DNA from: Thermatribacter velox | Lineage (GTDB): Bacteria; Atribacterota; Atribacteria; Atribacterales; Thermatribacteraceae | DNA: 64,000 nt | Direction of reading: 5' to 3' | Assembly (NCBI RefSeq): GCF_038396615.1 | Contig: NZ_CP121689.1 | Location: forward strand, 1,314,001 to 1,378,000 | In this document: in pieces, positions 11,314-20,628 of the stretch | Position numbering within the stretch: position 1 is the first letter of the stretch | How the letters are laid out: every line of letters starts with the position of its first letter | Notes under the pieces: generated by a model | Seen by the model: only the letters and a program-made list of their open reading frames with translations | The model's database searches: none | Told to the model about the DNA's origin: nothing | Program-made: the position numbers and the translations under genes

Positions 11314-11326
11314 GATATTTTACAAT
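11298..11326 (+). promoter_or_regulatory. sigma-70-type promoter for the ABC ATPase gene
   Basis: TTTACA (11298-11303), a 17-base spacer, and TACAAT (11321-11326) form a good housekeeping promoter. It overlaps the last codons of whiA. Transcription would begin near 11333 and give a leader of about 50 bases before the AAGGAGG ribosome site. Confidence 0.8.
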
Positions 11327-11383
11327 AGTTTTGTATATTTTGAAGTACCCATATTTAATTTTTGTTAAAAAGGAGGAATATAG

Positions 11384-12490
11384 ATGGCTGGTGTTGTTTT
11401 GAAAGATGTAGTCAAGCGGTTTGGAGATGTAGTTGCCGTCAACAAGGTGAATCTGGAAATCAAGGACAAAGAATTTATCGTTTTGGTAGGACCCTCGGGG
11501 TGTGGAAAAACTACTACCTTAAGAATGATTGCTGGTCTTGAAGAAGTTGACGAGGGAGAAATTTACATTGGAGACACCCTGGTGAATGATGTCCCGCCCA
11601 AAGATCGCGACATTGCCATGGTTTTTCAAAACTATGCTCTTTACCCCCACATGGATGTTTACAACAACATGGCTTTTGGTCTCAAACTGCGTAAGTTCCC
11701 AAAGGATGAAATAGACAGGCGTGTGAAGGAAGCCGCTGAAATACTGGGTATCCAGGAACTCTTAAGAAGAAAGCCCAAACAGCTCTCTGGTGGACAGAGG
11801 CAGCGTGTGGCAGTAGGAAGAGCTATTGTGCGCCATCCCAAAGTTTTCCTTTTTGACGAACCTCTTTCCAACCTGGATGCAAAGCTGCGTGTGCAGATGA
11901 GAGCTGAGCTTTCCAAGCTCCATGACCGCCTCCAAACCACCATGATATACGTTACTCACGACCAGGTTGAGGCAATGACTATGGGAGACCGCATTGTGGT
12001 TATGCGAGATGGCATCATCCAGCAAGTGGGTACCCCACTTGAACTTTACAACAAACCTGCAAACAAGTTTGTAGCCGGATTTATAGGAACTCCATCCATG
12101 AATTTCCTGGACGTCGTGCTGAAAAAAGAAGGCGATTCCTTAGTACTCGATGGGCAGTCCTTCAAAATTACTGTTCCAGAGGAATACAAAGCTGCTTTGG
12201 AACCGTACGCGAATAAAGAGGTAACCTTTGGCATCAGACCTCAAGATATTTACGACCTTGCAGTATCGAAAGAAATGCTCCGCCAGGATGGCAATGTTAT
12301 TGACGCTACCGTCGATGTTGTAGAACCCCTGGGTTCTGAGCAAATTGTCTACCTTACCTGTGGCGCACACACCATTGTGGCTGTGTTTGATATGCAGACC
12401 CACGTTGATGTGGGCGATACAATGAAAATCGTGGTTGACACCGATAAGATGCACGTTTTTGACATCGACACCGAAAAGGCAATCATTTAA
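11384..12490 (+). CDS. sugar ABC transporter ATPase, MsmX/UgpC/MalK type
   Basis: The 368-residue protein is a CUT1-type ABC ATPase that energises carbohydrate import. It shows Walker A GPSGCGKT at residues 36-43, Q-loop [10 protein letters not shown], signature [15 protein letters not shown], Walker [14 protein letters not shown], switch histidine in YVTHDQVEA, and a C-terminal OB-like regulatory domain of about 130 residues. It has a perfect AAGGAGG ribosome site and is a single-gene unit with its own promoter and terminator, with no permease or binding protein beside it. This is the usual setting of a shared ATPase (like MsmX) that serves several sugar transporters; that role is inferred. 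I do not assign a symbol because msmX, ugpC and malK cannot be separated by eye. Confidence 0.93.
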   Translation: MAGVVLKDVVKRFGDVVAVNKVNLEIKDKEFIVLVGPSGCGKTTTLRMIAGLEEVDEGEIYIGDTLVNDVPPKDRDIAMVFQNYALYPHMDVYNNMAFGLKLRKFPKDEIDRRVKEAAEILGIQELLRRKPKQLSGGQRQRVAVGRAIVRHPKVFLFDEPLSNLDAKLRVQMRAELSKLHDRLQTTMIYVTHDQVEAMTMGDRIVVMRDGIIQQVGTPLELYNKPANKFVAGFIGTPSMNFLDVVLKKEGDSLVLDGQSFKITVPEEYKAALEPYANKEVTFGIRPQDIYDLAVSKEMLRQDGNVIDATVDVVEPLGSEQIVYLTCGAHTIVAVFDMQTHVDVGDTMKIVVDTDKMHVFDIDTEKAII

Positions 12491-12495
12491 GCTCG

Positions 12496-12527
12496 AAAAG
12501 GTGCCGCTTAAGCGGCACCTTTTTTTT
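12496..12527 (+). terminator. rho-independent terminator after the ABC ATPase gene
   Basis: The stem AAAGGTGCCGC/GCGGCACCTTT with loop TTAA is followed directly by a run of eight T. This is a textbook intrinsic terminator and the clearest one in the window. It insulates the ATPase gene from the gapA promoter. Confidence 0.95.
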
Positions 12528-12545
12528 GGACTTTATTTGCGTCTC

Positions 12546-12573
12546 TTTACAACGAAGCAGGTTCGTGTATAAT
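12546..12573 (+). promoter_or_regulatory. sigma-70-type promoter for gapA-tpiA
   Basis: TTTACA (12546-12551), a 16-base spacer and a consensus TATAAT (12568-12573) lie just after the terminator. Transcription would begin near 12580, about 40 bases before gapA. Confidence 0.87.
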
Positions 12574-12618
12574 TATTTGGCATGATTAAAAAGAGAAATT
12601 TTCCACCAAAGGAGGTAG

Positions 12619-13623
<1,005 letters not shown>

Positions 13624-13625
13624 CC

Positions 13626-14399
13626 ATGAGAATACCTATTGCTGCAGGCAACTGGAAGATGAACAAGACTGTTGCTGAGGCTTCGGCATATGCCGAAGCC
13701 TTACTGCAGGAGTTGGACACACCTGGTGTAGAGGTTATTATCTGTCCTCCTTTTACCTCCCTGTATGCACTTTCTCAGAAATTCGCAGGTTCGTCAGTAA
13801 AACTGGGAGCCCAGAACATGCACTGGGAACTCAAGGGCGCATTTACGGGTGAAATTTCGGGTTCCATGCTTCTTGAGTTAGGTTGCGAATATGTGATTCT
13901 TGGCCACTCCGAAAGGAGACACATCTTTCGAGAAACAGCCGAAGAGGTAGGCAAAAAGGTGGAGACTGCGTTGAAGCTTGGATTACGGCCTATCCTCTGC
14001 GTTGGAGAAACTCTTGAAGAAAGGGAAAGAGGAGAAACTGAAGCAATCCTGGCTTATCAGCTCGAAAAGGGAATAGAAGGCATTACTACCTTTCCCAATG
14101 TTGAGTCGATAGTAATTGCCTACGAACCAGTGTGGGCTATTGGAACTGGTAAGGCAGCTACTCCCCAGGATGCTCAGGAAGCCATAGCTTTCGTAAGAGG
14201 AAAACTTTCTGAACAGTTTGGCAGCGAAAAGGCCCAGCAAATCAGGATTCTCTACGGAGGAAGCGTGAGCCCAGAAAATGTTGGTCAATTTGTAAACCAG
14301 GAAGATATCGACGGAACGCTGGTTGGAGGAGCCAGTCTTGATGCTGGTAAATTCCTCGACATTATTAAAGAAACTGCAAGGATATCAGGTGGGATATAG
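13626..14399 (+). CDS. tpiA: triosephosphate isomerase
   Basis: TpiA interconverts dihydroxyacetone phosphate and glyceraldehyde-3-phosphate. The 257-residue product shows GNWKMN with the substrate lysine near residue 11, GHSERR with the catalytic histidine, AYEPVWAIGTG with the catalytic glutamate, and the phosphate-binding YGGSV and VGGASL loops. I chose the ATG at 13626, two bases after gapA, because the family N-terminus begins there; the open frame continues upstream inside gapA. A purine-rich GGAGCAGGGA in the end of gapA can act as the ribosome site, suggesting coupling to gapA. Confidence 0.97.
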   Translation: MRIPIAAGNWKMNKTVAEASAYAEALLQELDTPGVEVIICPPFTSLYALSQKFAGSSVKLGAQNMHWELKGAFTGEISGSMLLELGCEYVILGHSERRHIFRETAEEVGKKVETALKLGLRPILCVGETLEERERGETEAILAYQLEKGIEGITTFPNVESIVIAYEPVWAIGTGKAATPQDAQEAIAFVRGKLSEQFGSEKAQQIRILYGGSVSPENVGQFVNQEDIDGTLVGGASLDAGKFLDIIKETARISGGI

Positions 14400-14401
14400 A
14401 A

Positions 14402-14629
14402 ATGAGTGGCTGGATGATCGTCCAAATTCTAATCTGTGTGGGTTTGATTCTTACTGTAATTCTTCAACCCCGTAAAGCGGGAATGGGTGGAGGTATTTTT
14501 GGCGGAGCAACCCGGGCAGACCGGAGTAGCAAATTCAAAAATCTTCCTCTGCTTACCAAGCTTACCGTACTTTTTTCAGTAATCTTTATGTCGCTTTCCC
14601 TTGTTTTTGCCCTAACTATATACCGTTAA
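14402..14629 (+). CDS. secG: preprotein translocase subunit SecG
   Basis: SecG is the small accessory subunit of the SecYEG protein-export channel. The 75-residue product has two hydrophobic segments (about residues 4-20 and 52-72) separated by the glycine-rich cytoplasmic loop MGGGIFGGATRADRSS, which is the SecG hallmark (usual form GGxFG). It starts two bases after tpiA. The tpiA-secG pairing is seen in several bacterial groups. Confidence 0.92.
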   Translation: MSGWMIVQILICVGLILTVILQPRKAGMGGGIFGGATRADRSSKFKNLPLLTKLTVLFSVIFMSLSLVFALTIYR

Positions 14630-14668
14630 GAGCACGCGATTAATGCTTTAAAACCAAGAGGGACTGAA

Positions 14669-15709
14669 ATGTTGCAAAACAGGTGGATTAACAGCATAGA
14701 AGAGGTTTCTGTATTCCACCCCTCTCCGGAGCGGTTGTTTTATTCAGCGACCCACGAAGAAATCAAACGAGGCTATACTACTGACATTTATTTTGTAAGT
14801 GCCCAGCAAATTCTCAAGCATCTCAACCTGCAGGACACCTTGGTAGTTGCTGAAGTATTCCCTCGTCGGGAGGGTGTAATGTGTGGAGTTCAGGAAGTCC
14901 TGAATTTACTTCAGGAAAGTAAGGTTGAGGTGTGGTCCCTCGAAGAAGGAGATACTTTTGAAGCCAAGGAAGTTGTAATGAGAATTAAAGGCCCTTACTC
15001 GGAGTTTGGTATTTTTGAAACGCCTCTTTTGGGAATTCTGGCTCAAAGCAGTGGGTGGGCTACTGCTGCTCGGGAATGCAAGAAAGCAGCGGGCAAAAAA
15101 GCAGTGCTTGCTTTTGGAGCAAGACATGTTCACCCTGCAGTAGCTCCAGTTATGGAACGTGCCGCTCTGGTTGGAGGGGTTGATGGCTGCGCTTGTATTT
15201 TGGGAGCCAAACTTGCTGGGAGGGAACCAGGAGGAACCATACCTCATGCAGCCATCCTCATCACGGGCGATACGGTCATTGCTGCCAAGGCTTTTGAGGA
15301 AGCATTACCAGGCCAGTTCCCTCGCATAATACTGGTGGATACTTTCAAAGACGAGGCAGAGGAAGCACTCAGAGTGGCTAAAGTGCTGGGAGAAAAGCTG
15401 GCTGGAGTGCGCCTGGATACTCCTGAAGAACGAGGTGGTGTATCTCCAGCACTGGTCAGAGAGGTGAGAATTCGCCTCGATCAGGCAGGTTTTTCTTGGG
15501 TTAAAATAGTGGTTTCGGGAGGCTTGAATCCTGAAAAGATAGCGCTTCTCAGAGAGGATGCAGACATGTTTGGAGTGGGAAGCTACATAAGTGGGGCACG
15601 TCCTATAGATATGACCATGGATATAAAAGAAGTAGCTGGTCAAAAAATTGCTAAAAGAGGGAGGATCCCAGGAATAATACCCAATCCACGCTTGAAAAAG
15701 TTGAAGTAG
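14669..15709 (+). CDS. nicotinate phosphoribosyltransferase family protein
   Basis: The 346-residue product belongs to the nicotinate/quinolinate phosphoribosyltransferase fold family and is shorter than E. coli PncB. Members join nicotinate to PRPP in NAD salvage. Visible features are the N-terminal TDIYF near residue 33, the central AFGARHVHPAVAP with GGVDGCA, GTIPHA, the LVDTFKDEAEEAL strand with the acidic pair, and the C-terminal VVSGGLNPEKI and FGVGSYI phosphate-binding segments. The ATG has AAGAGGG upstream. Its nicotinate specificity rather than another ring substrate is taken from the family, not shown by the sequence. Confidence 0.85.
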   Translation: MLQNRWINSIEEVSVFHPSPERLFYSATHEEIKRGYTTDIYFVSAQQILKHLNLQDTLVVAEVFPRREGVMCGVQEVLNLLQESKVEVWSLEEGDTFEAKEVVMRIKGPYSEFGIFETPLLGILAQSSGWATAARECKKAAGKKAVLAFGARHVHPAVAPVMERAALVGGVDGCACILGAKLAGREPGGTIPHAAILITGDTVIAAKAFEEALPGQFPRIILVDTFKDEAEEALRVAKVLGEKLAGVRLDTPEERGGVSPALVREVRIRLDQAGFSWVKIVVSGGLNPEKIALLREDADMFGVGSYISGARPIDMTMDIKEVAGQKIAKRGRIPGIIPNPRLKKLK

Positions 15710-15710
15710 G

Positions 15711-15747
15711 GAGGTGAGGTTTGAAAAAGAACCTGTTCTTGGCTTGA
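15711..15747 (+). promoter_or_regulatory. mini-ORF and inverted repeat in the leader of the peptide transporter operon
   Basis: Directly after the phosphoribosyltransferase stop there is a strong ribosome site GAGGTGAGGT and a TTG that opens an eight-codon frame (MKKNLFLA, stop at 15745-15747). The same bases hold a perfect inverted repeat AAGAAC-CT-GTTCTT at 15727-15740. It could be a short upstream reading frame, an operator, or the stump of a lost signal-peptide gene. No function is shown. Confidence 0.35.
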
Positions 15748-15777
15748 TTAAAAAATCTTAGAAAAGGGGGAATAGGT

Positions 15778-17625
15778 ATGAGAAACTGGAAGATTTTGAG
15801 TTATTTGCTTGTGGTTTTTTGGGTTGTGAGCAGTTTATCTTTAGCAATGGCTGAAGTCAAAAATCCGGACACCTACATATACCTTGGCATTGGAGAGCCG
15901 GATACACTAGATCCCCACTACGCTTACGATACAGCCAGTGGTGAGGTTATCAATTTTGTGTACGAAAATTTGATTGCCTACAAAGGAGAAAGTATTACTG
16001 AGTTCGTTCCTCGACTGGCTACTGAAGTGCCCTCGGTAGAAAACGGGCTTATCAGAGACGATGGAAAAACTTACGTGTTTCCCATAAGGAAAGGTGTCAC
16101 TTTTCACAACGGAAACGCCCTTACTCCAGAGGACGTTGAATACAGTTTCGAACGAGGTATTCTTTTCGACCCTCATGCAGGGCCAATGTGGATGATTATT
16201 GAAGCTCTCTTCAATTATCAAACCATAGAAGACTTTGTCGCTGACAAAGTGGGTATAGCTTGGAGTGACATGTTCAACGAGGATGGCACTCTGAAAGACC
16301 CTGCTTACGAAGAAAAATTGGTTGATTTTTACAATCAATACATTGACCCAGCAATAGAAGTAGAGGGAGATAATGTGGTGTTTCACCTGGTGAGACCTTT
16401 CGCTCCGTTCCTGAGTATACTGGCCCAGAACGCAAGTTGGGGTGCAATCCTTGATAAAGAAACCTGCGTGGAGCTGGGTCTTTGGGACGGAAAGCCGGAA
16501 GAATGGTGGAAGTACCACAACCTTAAAAAAGAAGAAAGCCCTCTTTACGAAAAGGCAATCGGTACCGGGCCTTTCGTACTTTCTGAATGGGACAGAACCC
16601 AACAGAAGGTAACCCTGGTGCGCAATGAAAATTACTGGGGAGAAAAGCCCAAAATTGCCAAAGCTATCATCTGGGGTATTGATGAATGGAGCACCCGCAG
16701 GGCCATGCTTGAGGCAGGAGACGCTGACCAGATTTACACCCCACTCCAGTACTTAGATCAGGTCAAGGGGATGGAAAACGTGGTCATCCGCGAAGGTGCA
16801 CGTCTGGTTATAACCGCGATGCACTTCAACTGGAATGTGGTTCCAGAAAGTAAATATTTGGGTAGCGGAAAGCTCGACGGAGAGGGTATCCCCCCCGACT
16901 TTTTCAGCGACATCCATGTGCGCAAGGCTTTCTGCTACGCATTTGACTATGAAACCTTTATCAACGAAGTTCTTAACGGGTATGCATACCGAATACCCTC
17001 GGTACTCCCCAGAGGTCTTCTGGGATATAACGAAAACTTACCCATGTACCAGTTTGACCTTGAAAAAGCTAAGGAAGAACTTCAAAAGGCCTGGAACGGA
17101 GAAATATGGGAAAAGGGCTTCAAATTAACTCTCCTCTACAATACTGGTAACGAAGCTCGCCAGACTGCTTGTGAAATGCTTAAGGAAAACATCGAATCCT
17201 TGAATCCCAAATTCAAGATAGAAGTGCAAGGAGTGCAGTGGCCGACCTATCTCGACGCTTACCGAAGTGGCCAGTTGCCCGCTTTTGTAATCGGCTGGTT
17301 GGCAGACTATCCAGATCCTCACAATTTCATTTTTACCTACTATCACAGTAACGGTGTATATGGAACCACTCAGGGCGAAAACTTTATAAAGTTTGCCCAG
17401 GAAAACCTTGATTCTCTCATTGAAGAGGCAATAGCTAAAACTAACCCGGAAGAACGGCAAAAACTTTACGAAGAGATACAGAAAATCGCTTACGAAAACG
17501 CGCTGGGTATCCCCTTCTATCAGCCCATAGATATTTTTGCCATGCGAAGCTGGGTGAAGGGATGGATGTTCAATCCTATGCGTCCGGGTGAGGTTAACTT
17601 TGACGGAGTGTGGAAAGAGGAGTAA
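15778..17625 (+). CDS. peptide ABC transporter substrate-binding protein (family 5)
   Basis: The 615-residue protein is an extracytoplasmic binding protein of the oligopeptide/dipeptide (SBP_bac_5) family. An N-terminal signal peptide of about 25 residues (KILSYLLVVFWVVSSLSLAMA) ends at an A-M-A signal peptidase I site. There is no lipobox cysteine, so it is probably a soluble periplasmic protein. Family landmarks are GEPDTLDPHYA near residue 38, YVFPIRKGVTFHNG, LTPEDVEYSFER, GTGPFVLSEW and NENYWG. It heads the set binding protein, two permeases, two ATPases. The ribosome site is AAGGGGGAA. The ligand is not decided by sequence: peptides are most likely, but some family members bind sugars. 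Confidence 0.92.
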   Translation: MRNWKILSYLLVVFWVVSSLSLAMAEVKNPDTYIYLGIGEPDTLDPHYAYDTASGEVINFVYENLIAYKGESITEFVPRLATEVPSVENGLIRDDGKTYVFPIRKGVTFHNGNALTPEDVEYSFERGILFDPHAGPMWMIIEALFNYQTIEDFVADKVGIAWSDMFNEDGTLKDPAYEEKLVDFYNQYIDPAIEVEGDNVVFHLVRPFAPFLSILAQNASWGAILDKETCVELGLWDGKPEEWWKYHNLKKEESPLYEKAIGTGPFVLSEWDRTQQKVTLVRNENYWGEKPKIAKAIIWGIDEWSTRRAMLEAGDADQIYTPLQYLDQVKGMENVVIREGARLVITAMHFNWNVVPESKYLGSGKLDGEGIPPDFFSDIHVRKAFCYAFDYETFINEVLNGYAYRIPSVLPRGLLGYNENLPMYQFDLEKAKEELQKAWNGEIWEKGFKLTLLYNTGNEARQTACEMLKENIESLNPKFKIEVQGVQWPTYLDAYRSGQLPAFVIGWLADYPDPHNFIFTYYHSNGVYGTTQGENFIKFAQENLDSLIEEAIAKTNPEERQKLYEEIQKIAYENALGIPFYQPIDIFAMRSWVKGWMFNPMRPGEVNFDGVWKEE

Positions 17626-17634
17626 CCTTAAACC

Positions 17635-17674
17635 TTGCAAGAAGAGGGGATTACACAATCCCCTCTTCTTGCAA
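17635..17674 (+). promoter_or_regulatory. perfect 18-bp stem-loop between binding protein and permease genes
   Basis: Positions 17635-17652 and 17657-17674 are exact reverse complements (arms TTGCAAGAAGAGGGGATT and its complement) with the four-base loop ACAC. No T-run follows. Such hairpins after a binding-protein gene commonly protect the upstream mRNA from 3' exonucleases and lower downstream expression, so that more binding protein than permease is made; that role is inferred here. Confidence 0.85.
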
Positions 17675-17700
17675 AATGAGAGGGAGCACGATCAGAGATT

Positions 17701-18732
17701 ATGATTTTTTACATCATTAGAAGACTTTTGTTTTTACCTTTAACCTTGTTTGGTATATCGCTTATCGTTTTTTTGATGATTGGAACCTTGAGTCCTTATC
17801 AACGCCTGGCCACTTTTATTAACAGCCCTGAACGCTTGAAAGGTGCAGACCTCGATAAATTAATCGAACTGTATGGCCTGGATGATCCGATCATTGTTCA
17901 GTACGCACGCTGGGTTAAGAACCTATTCAGTGGAAACCTGGGTTGGTCATACGTTGGAAAAGAACCAGTGTATGAAGCTATTCTAAAGCGCTTCCCTTAC
18001 ACGCTGGAACTCACCATCTTTGCAGTAATACCCATTATCCTGCTTGGTACCTGGATGGGCATTCTTTCAGCACTCCATCATAATCGTTTTCTTGATCACA
18101 GTCTGCGCATATTTGCGGTGGTAGGATGGTCTTTCCCAGACTTTGTTTTCGGATTGCTGGTGCTCATGGTCTTTTACAGCACCCTGGGAGTCTTTCCGCC
18201 TGGCACTCTAAGTATATGGGCAGAGGAAGTGATTAAGTCGCCGACCTTCAGGCAAATAACTGGTATGCCAACTGTTGATGCCTTACTCAACGGTAGAATT
18301 GATGTTTTTGTAGATGCCCTGCGGCATCTGGCCGGTCCGGTTTTGACGCTGGTCTACGTCGGTTTTGCTTTTATCTTGAGAATAACTCGTTCCTCAATGC
18401 TTGAGGTTCTACAAAGAGATTATATACGAACTGCTCGAGCAAAGGGCTTAGCTGAGAGAGTAGTTATTAACAAGCATGCCAAACGCAATGCTATGATTCC
18501 TGTGGCTACGGTAAGCGGACAGACCATTATTGGTCTTCTCGCCGGAACAGTTATTGTAGAGACTATCTTCAATCGTTCGGGCATAGGGAGCTTTATGGCA
18601 CTTGCTGCTCAGCAACTTGATTACGCCTCCATCATGGGAGGAACGCTGTTTTTTGGCTTTATACTGGTAATAGGCAATCTGTTGGTAGACATCTCTTATG
18701 CCTTAATTGATCCTCGGGTGAGGTTAGAATAA
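17701..18732 (+). CDS. peptide ABC transporter permease, DppB type
   Basis: The 343-residue membrane protein is the first permease of a Dpp/Opp-type importer. It begins with the typical MIFYIIRRLLFLPLTLFGIS membrane segment, has about six hydrophobic helices, and carries the ATPase-coupling EAA-type loop YIRTARAKGLAERVVINKHAKRNA near residue 240. A large loop between helices 1 and 2 is normal for DppB. The start ATG follows the stem-loop at 17635-17674, with a weak ribosome site (AGAGGGA) about 13 bases upstream. Translation may therefore be modest compared with the binding protein. Confidence 0.93.
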   Translation: MIFYIIRRLLFLPLTLFGISLIVFLMIGTLSPYQRLATFINSPERLKGADLDKLIELYGLDDPIIVQYARWVKNLFSGNLGWSYVGKEPVYEAILKRFPYTLELTIFAVIPIILLGTWMGILSALHHNRFLDHSLRIFAVVGWSFPDFVFGLLVLMVFYSTLGVFPPGTLSIWAEEVIKSPTFRQITGMPTVDALLNGRIDVFVDALRHLAGPVLTLVYVGFAFILRITRSSMLEVLQRDYIRTARAKGLAERVVINKHAKRNAMIPVATVSGQTIIGLLAGTVIVETIFNRSGIGSFMALAAQQLDYASIMGGTLFFGFILVIGNLLVDISYALIDPRVRLE

Positions 18733-18735
18733 AAG

Positions 18736-19617
18736 TTGAGAGCAGAAACTCGCAGAATTCTTAAGAAACTTTTTTCCAACGCGTCAGCCATACTGGGCAT
18801 TTCTCTTTTAGTTTTTTTTGTGGTCATCGCTCTTCTGGCACCACTCATTGCACCACCGAAGCCGGGGAGAGATCCTTATTTGATGCCCGTTGTCACCTGG
18901 AGTTCTAACCCCCAACCTCCTTCTCCGGAACACCCTTTTGGAGTGGCTGGTAAAAGAGACATCTTCTACGGTGTCATCTGGGGCACCCGAACTGCGTTCA
19001 AAATAGGCATTATAGTGACGCTCATTTCTACAGTTATTGGATTAATTGTTGGTTCCATATCGGGGTACTTTGGAAAATTGCTTGACGAAGTGATGATGAG
19101 AATTACTGACATATTTCTTGCCGTTCCTTTTCTGGTGGCCGCAATGGTGCTGACCACTATCCTGGGTACTGGTCTTGACAAGGTGATGATTGCTATGATT
19201 GCTTTTAGCTGGATGTATCCGGCAAGATTGATTCGGGGCAACATACTCCAGGTTAAGGAAGAGCAGTACGTTATGGCTGCCAAAGCTCTGGGAGTTAGAG
19301 ACTTCAAGATAATTATGCGCCATGTCTTGCCCAATACCATATTTCCCGTATTGATTCAAGCTTCCATGCGTATGGGTTCGCTGGTCATAACTGCTTCTGC
19401 ACTGAGCTTTCTGGGAGTGGGAGCTCCCCAGGGTTATGCCGATTGGGGAGCACTGCTCAACTATGCTCGCAACTGGATGCTGGGTGGTCAGGGCGAAGCG
19501 CTTAAGTACTGGTACATGACCGTTTTTCCTGGAACAGCTATGGTGCTTTTCGTTCTATCGTGGAATTTAGTCGGTGACGCCTTAAGAGACGTTTTCGATC
19601 CGCGACTAAAAATGTAA
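18736..19617 (+). CDS. peptide ABC transporter permease, DppC type
   Basis: The 293-residue protein is the second permease. It has a first hydrophobic segment near residues 15-37, the periplasmic loop ending in HPFGVAGKRDIFYGVIWGTR (family form HPFGTDxxGRD), about five further helices, and the coupling loop YVMAAKALGVRDFKIIMRHVLPN near residue 180. Translation starts at a TTG three bases after the dppB-like stop, with GTGAGG upstream in the preceding gene. It pairs with the DppB-type permease to form the pore. Confidence 0.93.
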   Translation: MRAETRRILKKLFSNASAILGISLLVFFVVIALLAPLIAPPKPGRDPYLMPVVTWSSNPQPPSPEHPFGVAGKRDIFYGVIWGTRTAFKIGIIVTLISTVIGLIVGSISGYFGKLLDEVMMRITDIFLAVPFLVAAMVLTTILGTGLDKVMIAMIAFSWMYPARLIRGNILQVKEEQYVMAAKALGVRDFKIIMRHVLPNTIFPVLIQASMRMGSLVITASALSFLGVGAPQGYADWGALLNYARNWMLGGQGEALKYWYMTVFPGTAMVLFVLSWNLVGDALRDVFDPRLKM

Positions 19618-19629
19618 GAGGTAACCCAA

Positions 19630-20628
19630 TTGGAAAGAAAAAGCCTGCTAATCGTCAGGAATCTTCGAGTTTACTTTTATAACGAAAACAAGGAAGAGTT
19701 GAAAGCGGTAGATGGAGTCAATTTCGAAGTAAGAGAAGGTGAAACGCTTGCTCTGGTTGGGGAATCTGGTTGTGGTAAGAGCGTAACTTCCCTGGCCATT
19801 CTGAGATTAATTGATCCTAATGGCCTTATAAAGAGTGGCGAAATAATTTTTCAAGAGCAAAATTTGCTTGCGTTGCCAGAAAGCAGAATGCAGGAGATAC
19901 GGGGTAAAGAGATATCCATGATTTTTCAGGAACCAGCAACAGCTTTAAATCCGGTATACACCGTTGGAGACCAGATAATGGAGGCAATTATGCTTCATCA
20001 GAAAGTGAGCAGAAAAGAAGCTGAAAGACGAGCTGAAGAAATGTTAAGGCTGGTTGGTATTCCTGAACCAAGAAAAAGGCTTTACGAATATCCCCACGAG
20101 CTTTCAGGAGGCATGAAACAGAGGGCCATGATTGCGATGGCTCTTTCCTGCCATCCCAAATTGCTTATTGCCGATGAGCCGACAACTTCTCTGGATGTAA
20201 CCATCCAAGCCCAGATTCTGGAACTTATCAAAGACTTGCAAAAAAAGTTAAATATGGCAGTAATACTCATCACTCACGATTTGGGAATTGTAGCCGATCT
20301 TGCTGATAGGGTAGTGGTGATGTACGCTGGAAAAATTGTAGAAGAAGGGACGCGCTTTGAAGTCTTTAAAAAACCAACCCATCCCTATACTCTGGGGCTC
20401 TTGCGCTCTATACCTCGCCTGGATACTGAACAGGAAAGGTTGGAAAGCATTCCGGGTATGGTTCCAGATCCTTTGTCTTTTCCAGAGGGTTGTAGGTTTC
20501 GTAACCGTTGCGCTTTTGCGGAAACAAAGTGCGCTGAAGATCCACCGCGAATTCACCTTGAGGGAGAGCATTTTGTCTATTGCCACTTCTGGCAAAAAAT
20601 TAATACTGAAGAGAGAGCCAGAGGATGA
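19630..20628 (+). CDS. peptide ABC transporter ATPase, DppD type
   Basis: The 332-residue ATPase shows Walker A GESGCGKS near residue 43, Q-loop [16 protein letters not shown], signature [13 protein letters not shown], Walker [17 protein letters not shown] and the H-loop ITHDLGIVA. The C-terminal oligopeptide/HPY extension contains a cysteine set ([15 protein letters not shown]) that in some DppD proteins holds an iron-sulfur cluster. The start is a TTG with GAGGT upstream. It forms a heterodimer with the next gene product, and the two genes overlap by four bases. Confidence 0.94.
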   Translation: MERKSLLIVRNLRVYFYNENKEELKAVDGVNFEVREGETLALVGESGCGKSVTSLAILRLIDPNGLIKSGEIIFQEQNLLALPESRMQEIRGKEISMIFQEPATALNPVYTVGDQIMEAIMLHQKVSRKEAERRAEEMLRLVGIPEPRKRLYEYPHELSGGMKQRAMIAMALSCHPKLLIADEPTTSLDVTIQAQILELIKDLQKKLNMAVILITHDLGIVADLADRVVVMYAGKIVEEGTRFEVFKKPTHPYTLGLLRSIPRLDTEQERLESIPGMVPDPLSFPEGCRFRNRCAFAETKCAEDPPRIHLEGEHFVYCHFWQKINTEERARG

